64,000 nucleotides of DNA from Martelella mediterranea (lineage in GTDB: Bacteria > Pseudomonadota > Alphaproteobacteria > Rhizobiales > Rhizobiaceae), in the NCBI RefSeq assembly GCF_021021415.1, contig NZ_JAINWJ010000022.1:1-64000 (forward strand), in the 5' to 3' direction. A program made the translations under genes and the position numbers. Shown piece after piece: positions 16,717-25,008 of the stretch. The notes below the pieces were generated by a model. It saw only the letters and a list, made by a program, of their open reading frames with translations, did not search any database and was not told the DNA's origin. Positions within the stretch are counted from its first letter, which is position 1; every line of letters begins with the position of its first letter.

Positions 16717-18147
16717 TCAGTCCGCTTTCACGCGGTGAGGCGCAAGCGGTGTGTGGCAGCTGAGGTTCTCGGCCCCGTCTGCCGTCACCAGGTAGCAATC
16801 GCCGACATTGCAGCCGGCGACTTCCGGCTCCAGCCATTGAGCATGGAGCACGAAGGTCATGCCTTGTTCCAGAAGGTCGTGATTGTTGGACTGGATGTTG
16901 TAGTTCTGGAATTTCTGCATCGAAACCGAATGGCCGACATTGGGATTGTGCGGCCCGAGCGTCGCCGGATAGACATGCATCAGTTTCCGGCCCTGGCGCT
17001 CCCAGTCTTCGTCGGGCACGTGCTTGCGCGGAATAAGCCGCGGTTTGCCGTCGTCTTCGGAGACCCAGTTATAGGGCATGGTCCGGCTGTCGGCGGAGGC
17101 GAGATAGCCGCGTTCGATATAGGGCTCGAAAGAGGCATTGGCGACATCTGATACGAGTGCACCCGGACGGACGACGGCGGCGGCCTTTTCCACGCCCTCC
17201 ACGCACATTTGAAGGACTTCCTCCTGCTTGTCGGTGATATCGCCAACGGCGATCATCCGGGCGATCTGGGCGGTGTATCCCTGATAGATCACGGCCGAGA
17301 TATAGAGGTTGATCAGGTCGCCGTTGCGCACGACATGGCCATAGGGCTTGCCGCAATGGGTGCCGAAACGGTTGATGCCGATCTGGTAGCCATCACCGGT
17401 CTCCCCGCCGCGCGCCATCTGGGCATAGGTGAAGGCGGCATAGATCTCGTGGTCGGTCACGCCGGGCCGGATCACATGATAGGCGGCCTGAATGCCGATA
17501 TCGGCGAGCTGGGCGGCGGCGCGCACCACCGCCTGCTCGCGCGGCGAGCGCACCTTCTGCATCCGGTCGATGATCGAGGAGCCATCGGCAAAGGCGCTTT
17601 TGGGCAGATGCGCTTTCAGTCCGTCCCAGTAAGGCTTCGAGGTGGCATCACCGACGAGGCCGATCTGGGCGACGGAAAACCCCTCGCGTTGAAGAAAATC
17701 GCCGACCGCTTGCACCACCTTGTCGACGGTTTTGCCGGGGCGGTTGTAGGTCTCGCGGCCCCATGTGCCGACCTGCCAGATATCCTCGACCAGAACCGGT
17801 TCGCCCGCCGGCGGCAGCAGGACCGAACTGCTGAAGATCGAAAACATTGTCAGCGGCTTGTCGTCATCCGTCGGAACCACCAGAACGCCCTCACGCGCCC
17901 AGTCGCAGACATAGCGCAGATAGGAGTTCGACACCTTGTAGGAGCCGATCGAATCGGCATGAATGAGGGTCACGTCATACCCGGCAACCGTCGCTTCCCG
18001 CCGGATGCGGCGCAGCCGGTCGACGAATTCGCTTTCCGGCAGCGGGCCGACCGGCTCGAACTCGAAGGATGGCTCGAAACCATCCAGAAGACGCTCAAAC
18101 CGAAGATCGGCTCGGAAGGCGGAAGGGGCGGGACTGAGGGCGGTCAT
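16717..18147 (-). CDS. M24 (pita-bread fold) protein, creatinase-like, metal-ligand residues not conserved
   Basis: A 476-aa member of the creatinase/prolidase clan. The N-terminal creatinase_N-like domain covers about 35-195 and the C-terminal M24 fold about 200-470. In metal-dependent M24 peptidases the ligands are D, D, H, E, E. Here the region GDLINLYISAVIYQGYTAQI has no Asp at the first position and Gln at the second; VGHSVSM keeps a His; the GMTFVLHAQW segment has His where the first Glu belongs; and NVGDCYLVT lacks the second Glu. The layout resembles metal-free creatinase, suggesting C-N hydrolysis of a guanidino/amide compound, but function is unproven. First gene of the ABC operon. 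The start is uncertain (alternatives at 18159, or TTG at 18162). Confidence 0.82.
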   Translation of the reverse strand: MTALSPAPSAFRADLRFERLLDGFEPSFEFEPVGPLPESEFVDRLRRIRREATVAGYDVTLIHADSIGSYKVSNSYLRYVCDWAREGVLVVPTDDDKPLTMFSIFSSSVLLPPAGEPVLVEDIWQVGTWGRETYNRPGKTVDKVVQAVGDFLQREGFSVAQIGLVGDATSKPYWDGLKAHLPKSAFADGSSIIDRMQKVRSPREQAVVRAAAQLADIGIQAAYHVIRPGVTDHEIYAAFTYAQMARGGETGDGYQIGINRFGTHCGKPYGHVVRNGDLINLYISAVIYQGYTAQIARMIAVGDITDKQEEVLQMCVEGVEKAAAVVRPGALVSDVANASFEPYIERGYLASADSRTMPYNWVSEDDGKPRLIPRKHVPDEDWERQGRKLMHVYPATLGPHNPNVGHSVSMQKFQNYNIQSNNHDLLEQGMTFVLHAQWLEPEVAGCNVGDCYLVTADGAENLSCHTPLAPHRVKAD

Positions 18148-18737
18148 GCTATGTCTCATCAATGCTTGGGATGAGAACAGACTACAGATGAAACTTTTTT
18201 TGCAAATAGCGGGACTGCGTGAAATTTCAGCACTTTGGGCGTTGAGTGTGCAGAGTCTAATTTTTTTGCGATTTTTATTTCCAGACGACGCAGGTCTTTA
18301 AGTTAAAGCTATCGTCAGGCTGTTGGAAAGGCGGAGCTATTTCCGGATTCAGCGACATAGAGCTTGAAAAAAATATTTTATGAAAACGCGAAAAGTCATC
18401 ATTTCCGCATTCGCGACTGCCTGTTTCGCAGTCAGTAGACCGGGAATAACGCACCAGAAATGACGTCTTGCCCAAACCAGATAGCCGGGCATGAGTATGG
18501 TTTCCTGATCGTTGCTCTTCAATCTTTCGCCGAAGCGGATATGCGTTGCCCTTCGAGACCTTGATGCTGACCGTTGCCACTATCCAATTGAAAGTTCCAA
18601 AGGTGGCTTTGTGCCTCCAGTGTGGCCGCACCGGTTCACTTGACGTTGACCTCAAACCTGTCATTCGAGTCCGGCTTCTGCTCGAACGCCATGTTGAAGT
18701 CATCCTTCACAAGCCGCAATCTGGCCCCGTGGCCTCG
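18148..18737. other. long intergenic region upstream of the M24/ABC operon
   Basis: 590 bp, AT-richer than its surroundings near 18180-18450. It holds the promoter of the M24-ABC operon and the putative RpiR sites at 18189-18229. A minus-strand open frame (18275-18703, 142 codons) has no recognisable domain and a Ser/Arg/Thr-rich, non-coding-like composition. I see no convincing gene here. Confidence 0.5.
18189..18229. promoter_or_regulatory. candidate RpiR operator pair
   Basis: A perfect 10-bp palindrome TGAAATTTCA (18220-18229) and a degenerate copy TGAAACTTTT (18189-18198) have starts 31 bp apart, about three helical turns. They lie 42-82 bp upstream of the M24 start. RpiR/MurR regulators with SIS domains often bind paired TGAAA/TTTCA-type half-sites, and an RpiR gene lies at the far end of this operon. 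Assignment is inference. Confidence 0.4.
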
Positions 18738-20216
18738 CTAAAACCCGATTGCGCGCAGCAGCAGGAAACATGCGGCGGACAGGAGCGCTGCTGCGGGCAC
18801 TGTGATCACCCAGGCTGCGATGATCGTCATGAAGTGGGAGCGGCGGACGAGTTTGCGGCGGGCGCGTTCCTGCCCGGGCAGCCTGCGATCGGTCGGGCTT
18901 TCCCGCGTCAGGCGACGCGCGCGTCGCTCCGTGTACCATTCCCGGAAGAAACCGACACCAAAGACCCCGCCGACTGCAATATGTGTGGAGCTCACCGGCA
19001 GTCCCAGCCAGGATGCGGCAATGACGGTAACCGCGGCCGACAGCGCCACGCAATAGGCCCGCATCGGATTGAGCTTGGTGATCTGGCTGCCGACCATGCC
19101 GATCAGCTTGGGACCGAAGAGCACCAGGCCGAAGGAAATGCCGAGCGCGCCGATCAGCATGACCCAGAGCGGTATCGAGACCTCGCCCGCCACGCTGGAG
19201 GACTGATGCACATAGGCGATCGCGGCAAGCGGCCCGACAGCGTTGGCGACGTCATTGGCGCCGTGGGCGAAGGAGAGCAGCGCCGCTGACACGACGAGCG
19301 GCGCGCTGAACAGTGATTTCAGGGACCGGTTCCGGTTTTCGAGCCCTTTGGACTGCCGCCGGATGAGCGGTACGGACAATAGGCCCATTGTTCCGCCAAC
19401 GACCACACCGATCAGCAGCGCGGTGGAGAGGTCAATGGCCAGCACATGCTTCAGGCCCTTGAGCGCAAGGTAAGTGGCGAAGGCCGTGCTCATCACGCCG
19501 ATCAGCACCGGCACCCAGGTCCGGGCCGCGGCGATCTTGTCGTCGACATAGATGACCCGCCATTTGATAAAGGCGAGCATCGCCGCGGCGAAAATGCCGC
19601 CGAGCAGGGGTGAGATCACCCAGCTTGCGGCAATCTTGCCCATTGTAGCCCAGTCGACGGTTCCAAGCCCCGCAGCAACAATGCCCGCGCCCATTACACC
19701 ACCGACGACGGAATGCGTGGTCGAGACCGGCGCGCCGATCCAGGTGGCAATATTGACCCAGATCGATGCCGCCAGCAGCGCCGCCATCATCGCCCGCACA
19801 AATACTGCCGTGTTGGAAAGCGCAGAGGGGTCGATGATCCCCTTGGAGATCGTGGCAACCACATCGCCGCCTGCCAGCAGCGCGCCGGCGCTTTCGAAAA
19901 CGGCGGCGATGGCAATCGCGCCCAGCATTGACAAGGCCTTCGCCCCGACCGCCGGCCCCATATTGTTCGCCACGTCATTCGCGCCAATGTTGAGGGCCAT
20001 ATAGGCCCCGAAGGCGGCGGCAACGATCAGCGCCAGGCTCTGCGGCTCGCCACCGGCGAAAATCGCGGCGGCCACGGCTGCAAACGAAACGAAGACAAGG
20101 CTGACGCCGACCCCCACCAGGGGGCGCGAGGCGTACATGGAGGCTTCCTCAAGCCGCGAAAGACGGTTCAGGTCCTTGTCGAGCGTCTTCCATTGCCGGG
20201 TGGCGTCATCGGTCAA
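18738..20216 (-). CDS. inorganic phosphate transporter, PiT family
   Basis: A 492-aa polytopic membrane protein with the duplicated PiT signature: GANDVANNMGPAVGAKAL in the N-terminal half (about residues 78-95) and GANDVANAVGPLAAI in the C-terminal half (about 340-354). Each is followed later by the APVSTTHSVVGGV / LPVSSTHIAVGGV repeats. It is a low-affinity, proton- or metal-phosphate-coupled importer by family. A cytosolic N-terminal extension of about 30 residues and a central hydrophilic loop are present. It follows the NUDIX gene by 54 nt on the same strand. Confidence 0.95.
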   Translation of the reverse strand: MTDDATRQWKTLDKDLNRLSRLEEASMYASRPLVGVGVSLVFVSFAAVAAAIFAGGEPQSLALIVAAAFGAYMALNIGANDVANNMGPAVGAKALSMLGAIAIAAVFESAGALLAGGDVVATISKGIIDPSALSNTAVFVRAMMAALLAASIWVNIATWIGAPVSTTHSVVGGVMGAGIVAAGLGTVDWATMGKIAASWVISPLLGGIFAAAMLAFIKWRVIYVDDKIAAARTWVPVLIGVMSTAFATYLALKGLKHVLAIDLSTALLIGVVVGGTMGLLSVPLIRRQSKGLENRNRSLKSLFSAPLVVSAALLSFAHGANDVANAVGPLAAIAYVHQSSSVAGEVSIPLWVMLIGALGISFGLVLFGPKLIGMVGSQITKLNPMRAYCVALSAAVTVIAASWLGLPVSSTHIAVGGVFGVGFFREWYTERRARRLTRESPTDRRLPGQERARRKLVRRSHFMTIIAAWVITVPAAALLSAACFLLLRAIGF

Positions 20217-20270
20217 TATGATTTTCCTTGAAGTCCTGAAAACCGCCGGCTTGTGGCACGGCTCTCAACG

Positions 20271-20741
20271 TCACCGCGCCTGTTCGAGAAGTGCGGGAAG
20301 ATCCTTCAGGATCGCCTGCAGCTGAGGCTCTTCCACGACCCGTGCCGCATCGTCGTGGTGCATCCATTTGCGCTCGCGCTCCCCCATTTCCGGAAATGTG
20401 TCGGCAAGCTCGATCACCTTGATTGCATAGACATACACATCCGTGGTCACCGGCAATCCTCCATCGACGATCTTTTTGTAGCGATAGCGTCCGATGCGCC
20501 TTGCTTCGGCGCCGCGATGAACCCCGGCCTCTTCCCACGCCTCTTCCAGCGCCGTGCCCGTTCCATCCGTGCCGGCCACCGGCCATCCCTTCGGGATGAT
20601 CCAGCGCCTGGTCGTGCGCGAGGTGATGAGCAGGACCTCCGGTCCGGCATTTCCCTGTCGATAGCAGAGCGCGGCGATCTGCACATGTGCAGGCCGGCCG
20701 AGAAGAGGGGCGAGATAGCTATTCCAGATCCTTGAAAACAT
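20271..20741 (-). CDS. NUDIX hydrolase family protein (DIPP-like, degenerate Nudix box)
   Basis: A 156-aa single-domain protein. The fold is clear (VQIAALCYR, LLITSRTTRRWIIPKGW, then ALEEAWEEAGV), resembling diphosphoinositol-polyphosphate/diadenosine-polyphosphate hydrolases. Against the Nudix box GX5EX7REUXEEXGU, the first Glu is Thr and the Arg is Glu, but the metal-binding EExxEE core is intact. It lies directly upstream of the PiT phosphate transporter and may share its transcript, so a link to phosphate or polyphosphate metabolism is plausible. Confidence 0.85.
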   Translation of the reverse strand: MFSRIWNSYLAPLLGRPAHVQIAALCYRQGNAGPEVLLITSRTTRRWIIPKGWPVAGTDGTGTALEEAWEEAGVHRGAEARRIGRYRYKKIVDGGLPVTTDVYVYAIKVIELADTFPEMGERERKWMHHDDAARVVEEPQLQAILKDLPALLEQAR

Positions 20742-20811
20742 CGGGACACCGTTCAGGAGCGGTCAATATCCCCGCTGCTTATTAAAATGCCAGCCCGATC
20801 ACAAGGTTAGT

Positions 20812-21012
20812 GGGGCAAAAGTCCCATCTTATCGCTGGATTGTGACCGAGGCGGTTTCCGGCATCATGACCATGCAAGTGCTTGATGCCGTAGCTCAGTG
20901 CGAGCGGGACTTGTTGATCGAGCGAACGCAATCCGGTCTTGAGAGAGCAAGTGCGGAGGGCAAAGCCTTCGGCCGCTTCACGATGCTCAACGATAAACAG
21001 CGGCTCTGGTGA
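20812..21012 (+). pseudogene. serine recombinase (resolvase/invertase) remnant
   Basis: In the plus frame ending at the TGA at 21010-21012, the peptide MTMQVLDAVAQCERDLLIER followed by TQSGLERASAEGKAFGR matches the end of the resolvase catalytic domain and the long E helix of Tn3/Hin-type serine recombinases. The catalytic N-terminal half (with the nucleophilic Ser) and the C-terminal HTH are missing. Homology fades upstream near 20812. An ATG at 20866 gives only 48 codons. It is a truncated fossil of a mobile element, abutting another gene remnant on the opposite strand. Confidence 0.7.
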
Positions 21013-21018
21013 ACTTGA

Positions 21019-21480
21019 TCAGGCGCTCGTGTTCTCTGTCGCTGGCCCCGGATGGTGGCAGGCGAAACTGTGTTGAGGGTCCCCCGCTCGGATCCGTACG
21101 CAGCGCCGGCACCTTGTTCGCGCATATCGCGGTTGCGCGGGGGCAACGGGTGCGGAAAACGCAGCCTGACGGTGGATTGAGCGGGCTCGGCAGATCACCT
21201 TCCAGCGGCACGGCCTTCTTGTTGCGTTCGATTTCGGGATCGGGGATAGGCACGGCCGAGAGCAGGGCCTGCGTATAGGGATGCTGCGGCGCGAATGGAC
21301 AGCCTTGCTTAAGGCGCGCCATGTTGGGCGGGTTGCCCGGAATGGAACGGAGCACATCGTCAGTGCGGTCAACGCGCGGTATGGAGCCGATAAGCCTGCG
21401 CGTATAGGGGTGGGTCGCATTCCTGAACAACGCATCGACCGGCCCCTTTTCCATGACCTGTCCGCCATACATCACCATCT
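21019..21480 (-). pseudogene. oligo/dipeptide ABC transporter ATPase remnant (DppD-DppF deletion hybrid, frameshifted)
   Basis: The fragment starts at the Walker-B-distal part of a DppD/OppD-type ATPase ([48 protein letters not shown]). It switches at about 21287 into the C terminus of a DppF/OppF-type ATPase ([18 protein letters not shown], then [15 protein letters not shown]). This is what a deletion between adjacent dppD and dppF would give. A frameshift near 21080-21090 is needed to reach the normal ending (HSFACHHPG). All nucleotide-binding motifs are lost, so it is non-functional. Confidence 0.8.
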
Positions 21481-21540
21481 TGAACGCGAGAGCGTATAGC
21501 GAATGGCTTCGGCGAGCTTGGTCTTCCGACTGATGAGGGA
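21481..21540 (-). mobile_element. possible IS66 family transposase fragment
   Basis: On the minus strand the 18-codon stretch [18 protein letters not shown] resembles the C-terminal region of IS66 transposases (pattern K-x-K-L-A-x-A-I-R-Y-x-L-S-R). It ends abruptly at the junction with the DppD-type remnant. It is short, so identification is moderate. Confidence 0.5.
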
Positions 21541-21640
21541 GAGTTGCCCGGCGCCTCTCCTGTCGGGCAGGGTACGCGCGACGCCCACCGGCGCGTCTCC
21601 CCTAAGGGGTGTTCAAGCTGGAACACCGCGAGCCCGCGCC
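21541..21640. repeat. possible palindromic intergenic repeat (RIME-like)
   Basis: GC-rich sequence with nested inverted repeats, ending with the perfect hairpin GGTGTTC / GAACACC (21608-21614 and 21621-21627). It resembles the short palindromic intergenic mosaic elements common in rhizobial genomes. A second copy elsewhere is needed to call it a repeat; none is visible in this window. Confidence 0.3.
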
Positions 21641-21652
21641 GCGCACAGAATG

Positions 21653-22576
21653 CTATACCGTCGTCAGAGGCCTGAGGTCGCGCGCCAGCAGGATGTTGGG
21701 CGTTCTTGCCAGTTCTTCGATGAAGCGATCCACGAAGAGGTTGACGCGGCGGCTGGCGGCAAGCCCCGGCGCACGGATCAGGTAGAGCAGCTTCGGGGAG
21801 AGCGGACGGTCGGGCAGAATGATTTCGGCCTCACCCCGCGCCAGAAGATCAGCGATGAAATAGCGCGGTGCCTTTGCAAAGCCGAGGTGGTTCTGGACGG
21901 CATGCAGAATGAGGTTCGGCATCTGGGCAGCGAAGGCGACGTTGACCGGGGCGGTTGCACCATCGGCAAACACGACCGCGTTCTCGTCCGGGTCGTCCCG
22001 GTATTGAATGTAATCCAGCGGGCGCAGGTCCTCGGGAGTTTGCGGTCGGCCCACCCGCTCAAGATAGCGGCGCGAGGCGACAAGACAGAGCTCGACCTCG
22101 GCGAGTTTGCGCACCATCCCGTTTCCGGCGCCATCGGTTGTCGCCTGGATCGCCAGATCGAGTTCCGCTTTGGCAAGATCGACCAGCGTATCGGTGGCCT
22201 GGAATTCGATCTTCAGCCCGGGGTGGGTGCGGCGCAGGTCGGCGAGGACCGGAACCAGCAGGCTCTGGGACATCAGCAATGCGCAGGATAGGCCGAGACG
22301 GCCGTCCGGCGAGGATTGCAGCGCGGCCAGCGCGTCCTGCATTTCGGACAGCCGGGCCAGAACCTCGACGCCGTGTCTGGCGGCCAGGCGCCCGGCCTCG
22401 GTCGGATGGATCCCGTTCCGGCCGCGCACGACGAGCACGAGCCCAAGCGAGCGTTCCAGGGCGGCGATCTGCTGGCTGACGGCAGGCTGGGTTATGCCGA
22501 GACGTCGTGCGGCGGCAGACAGCGAGCCGGTTTCGCAAGCGGCCACAAGCGATCTGAGGGCGACGATATTTTCCAT
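21653..22576 (-). CDS. LysR family transcriptional regulator
   Basis: A 307-aa LysR regulator. HTH: LVAACETGSLSAAARRLGIT then QPAVSQQIAALERSLG (about residues 9-44). The effector domain starts near GRLGLSCALLMSQSLLVPVL, and the C terminus is helix-rich. The start at 22576 is chosen; an ATG 6 nt upstream is an alternative. It diverges from the MBL-fold hydrolase gene, with a palindromic site ATTGCGCAAT in between, and probably controls that gene. Confidence 0.9.
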   Translation of the reverse strand: MENIVALRSLVAACETGSLSAAARRLGITQPAVSQQIAALERSLGLVLVVRGRNGIHPTEAGRLAARHGVEVLARLSEMQDALAALQSSPDGRLGLSCALLMSQSLLVPVLADLRRTHPGLKIEFQATDTLVDLAKAELDLAIQATTDGAGNGMVRKLAEVELCLVASRRYLERVGRPQTPEDLRPLDYIQYRDDPDENAVVFADGATAPVNVAFAAQMPNLILHAVQNHLGFAKAPRYFIADLLARGEAEIILPDRPLSPKLLYLIRAPGLAASRRVNLFVDRFIEELARTPNILLARDLRPLTTV

Positions 22577-22603
22577 AAGCATTCCTAATGCGCGCCATAA
22601 GAG

Positions 22604-22613
22604 ATTGCGCAAT
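22604..22613. promoter_or_regulatory. palindrome in LysR/MBL divergent promoter
   Basis: The perfect 10-bp palindrome ATTGCGCAAT lies 28 bp from the LysR start and about 65 bp upstream of the MBL-hydrolase start. Its position between a LysR gene and a divergent target makes it the best candidate for the LysR site. Confidence 0.4.
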
Positions 22614-22677
22614 ATCGTGAATATAGCATTAGCGTTACTTATCGATCCAGACAATGGCTATGATGAAAGGATCGAAG

Positions 22678-23664
22678 ATGGCCGTTTCCAGACGAATGTT
22701 TGCGCGCAACGCGCTATTGGCGCCGGCGGTGCTCGCGCTCTCGGCGACGACGCGTTTTGAAGACGTGGCGCACGCCGAGAGTAGCGAAATGCCAGACACG
22801 CCGCGGTTTCAACGCCGGATGATCGGGGAGATCGAGGTTATCGCCCTGATGGATGGGATGATCGAGCGGCCCAAGGAGATGATTTCAGGCTATGACGAGG
22901 CGAAGGCGGCCGCAGCGGCCAGACTGGCTCACAAACCGCATGATCCCGCGGCGATCAGGATTGGCATCAACGGTTATGCGATTCGCACCGCGGACCGGCT
23001 AATCGTTGTCGATACCGGTTCGCCGTCGGGCCTGGCGCCGACTCTTGGCGGATGGCACGCATCACTTGCGGCGGCGGGCATTGCCGCGGACCAGGTCGAC
23101 ACCGTTTTTCTGACCCATCTGCATCCCGACCATGTTGGCGGCATGACCGATCCGAAGAGCGGCACGGCGCGGTTGCCCAAGGCGGAGGTGATCGCCTCCG
23201 AAGCGGATTGGCGCTTTACTTTCGATGACGCGATTTATGCGTCGATGCCCAAGGCGGTGCAGCAGGGGCTCGATATATCCCGCGCGATGGTCACGCCTTA
23301 CACGGCGTCAAAGACGCTCGTCGTGCCGGGGGCCGAAATCGCGCCGGGCCTCACGACCGTGGCGATGCCCGGCCACACGCCAGGTCATATGGGGCTCAGG
23401 ATAGACAGCGGCCGCGAAAGCGTGCTGATCTGGGGCGACCTGCTGATCGTGCCGGCCTACCAGTTTGCCAATCCGGATTGGGGCTTCGCGCTCGACACCG
23501 ACAAGGCCGCAGCCGCAAAGACGCGCGCCAAGGTGCTGGACATGTCGGCAGCGGACGGGATGATGGTCGCCGGCATGCATCTGGACTTTCCGGGCTTCGG
23601 CTATGTTGAACGCGCCGGGCAGGGATATGGTTTTGTTGCCGCGCCCTGGGATTACCGGGTATGA
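22678..23664 (+). CDS. exported MBL fold metallo-hydrolase (Tat signal)
   Basis: A 328-aa metallo-beta-lactamase fold enzyme. The N terminus MAVSRRMFARNALLAPAVLA is a twin-arginine-type signal ending near HAES. Metal ligands are visible: HLHPDHVGG (HxHxDH; about residues 141-149), GHTPGHMGL (His) and WGDLLIVPA (bridging Asp), with a C-terminal His near AGMHLDFPG. The start at 22678 has AAAGG 7 nt upstream; upstream ATGs at 22654 and 22663 are alternatives. It resembles AiiA/quercetinase-like secreted hydrolases; the substrate is unknown. Neighbours are exported amidohydrolases. Confidence 0.88.
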   Translation: MAVSRRMFARNALLAPAVLALSATTRFEDVAHAESSEMPDTPRFQRRMIGEIEVIALMDGMIERPKEMISGYDEAKAAAAARLAHKPHDPAAIRIGINGYAIRTADRLIVVDTGSPSGLAPTLGGWHASLAAAGIAADQVDTVFLTHLHPDHVGGMTDPKSGTARLPKAEVIASEADWRFTFDDAIYASMPKAVQQGLDISRAMVTPYTASKTLVVPGAEIAPGLTTVAMPGHTPGHMGLRIDSGRESVLIWGDLLIVPAYQFANPDWGFALDTDKAAAAKTRAKVLDMSAADGMMVAGMHLDFPGFGYVERAGQGYGFVAAPWDYRV

Positions 23665-23670
23665 GGATAT

Positions 23671-23696
23671 GCCCGCGCTCTTCGTGGAGCGCGGGC
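23671..23696 (+). terminator. hairpin between convergent MBL and amidohydrolase genes
   Basis: A perfect 10-bp GC-rich stem (GCCCGCGCTC / GAGCGCGGGC) with a 6-nt TTCGTG loop begins 6 nt after the MBL-hydrolase stop. There is no T run, so it may be a non-canonical bidirectional terminator. Confidence 0.45.
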
Positions 23697-23751
23697 CGTC
23701 GCGGTGCCGGTGGCAAGATCGCGGATCGAATGCTGTTGCCCGTCACGCTCG

Positions 23752-24894
23752 TCAGACCTTTATGCCGAACAGTTTTTCCGCGTTCCGGAACGCGATTTTT
23801 TCCTTGGCCTCGCGCGGCAGGTCCACGGCCCGGAACCAGTCGGTTCCTTGCTTCATGTCTGCAAACGGGTAATCGATTCCAAACATCACCCGATCCACAC
23901 TGATATACCTCAGCAGGAGATGAAGCAGTTCATCCTGGAAGAACGCGCTGGTCGTGTACCAGAAATTGTCACTGAAATATTGCCCGAGAGGCTTGTTCAG
24001 CGCGTCTTCGGTCGACTCGCTCATATCGCCCACGATACGCTCGTAGTAGAACGGAAGCCCCTCTCCCATATGGCCGATGATCATCTGCAGGTCAGGGTGT
24101 CTGTCGAATACGCCCGTGATGATCAGCCGAAGGCATTGCGTGAGCACCTCCTGGTGCCAGCCATAGCCTGAACCGCTGAAAATGTAGTTCTGGAACTCCT
24201 GATCATAGCCTGGCCGCGTCGTGCGGTAGTAAATGTCGAAGACTTTCTCAGGCGGGAAGCCCGGATGCAGGTAAATCGGCACGCCAAGCGCCTCGGCGCG
24301 CGCCAGAAGGGGCTCGAAATCGGGGTGGTCGAGGAATTTCTCGCCGATGAATCCATTGGTCATCGCTCCCACAAAGCCATCTTCCCGAACGGCGCGTTCC
24401 AGTTCGTCCGCTGAGGCTTCCGGGTCCTGCAGGGGCAGGGTCGCATAGGCCTGGAACCGTCCCGGATAGGCTTTCATCGGGCCATCGGCGATCATCTTGT
24501 TCAGACGAACCGCAAAATCGATGCCCTCCTGACCGGGGACATCCTGCACGCCCGGCGTATGCGCGGAGAGGATCTGAACATTGATCCCGGCCGCATCCAT
24601 TGCCGCGATGCGGCCAGTGCCGATTTCGTCAAGGCCGGTTCCCTTGAGGTACGCGACGTGTTCGTCATTGATCGCGTTCAGCGCGATCAGTTCGTCGGTG
24701 GTGTAGGTCTCTTCCGTCGCGATAAACGGCAGGTCCCGGTCACGATACGCGATGACCGACGGCTCCGCCGCGGCGGCGCGGGAAACAATTGCGGGGGCGG
24801 ATAATCCGGCGCCAACGCCAAGGACCGTCGCGCCGCTCAGAAACGTGCGGCGTCCCATCGCCAGATTTCTTTGGTTTTTTTTGATCGATTTCAT
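23752..24894 (-). CDS. Tat-exported amidohydrolase family protein (ACMSD/resorcylate decarboxylase-like, PF04909)
   Basis: A 380-aa protein. The N terminus contains a Tat leader (MGRRTFLSGATVLGVGAG, ending near RAAAAE). The mature part is an amidohydrolase-2 TIM barrel. Metal/catalytic positions seen are Glu in IATEETY on strand 1 (the usual His of the EEH/HxH motif is Thr, as in three-ligand decarboxylases of the LigW type), His in IYLHPGFPP, His in IIGHMGEGLPFY and Asp in FGIDYPF. It probably acts on an aromatic or carboxylic compound in the periplasm. Tandem paralogue of the next gene. Confidence 0.87.
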   Translation of the reverse strand: MKSIKKNQRNLAMGRRTFLSGATVLGVGAGLSAPAIVSRAAAAEPSVIAYRDRDLPFIATEETYTTDELIALNAINDEHVAYLKGTGLDEIGTGRIAAMDAAGINVQILSAHTPGVQDVPGQEGIDFAVRLNKMIADGPMKAYPGRFQAYATLPLQDPEASADELERAVREDGFVGAMTNGFIGEKFLDHPDFEPLLARAEALGVPIYLHPGFPPEKVFDIYYRTTRPGYDQEFQNYIFSGSGYGWHQEVLTQCLRLIITGVFDRHPDLQMIIGHMGEGLPFYYERIVGDMSESTEDALNKPLGQYFSDNFWYTTSAFFQDELLHLLLRYISVDRVMFGIDYPFADMKQGTDWFRAVDLPREAKEKIAFRNAEKLFGIKV

Positions 24895-25008
24895 GTCAGT
24901 TTCAACTCCGATGTTGTTTTGCGCAGTTCGGGGTCTCGCACCGATTGGCCTCGTTCGATTGGGGATGCGCGTGCGTCGACCGTCCGCACAGCCGCCGGTG
25001 CGGATGCG

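Noticed and set aside
18275-18703. 142-codon minus-strand frame between M24 and PiT genes
   Set aside because: No ribosome site, no domain, and Ser/Arg/Thr-rich composition; treated as intergenic.
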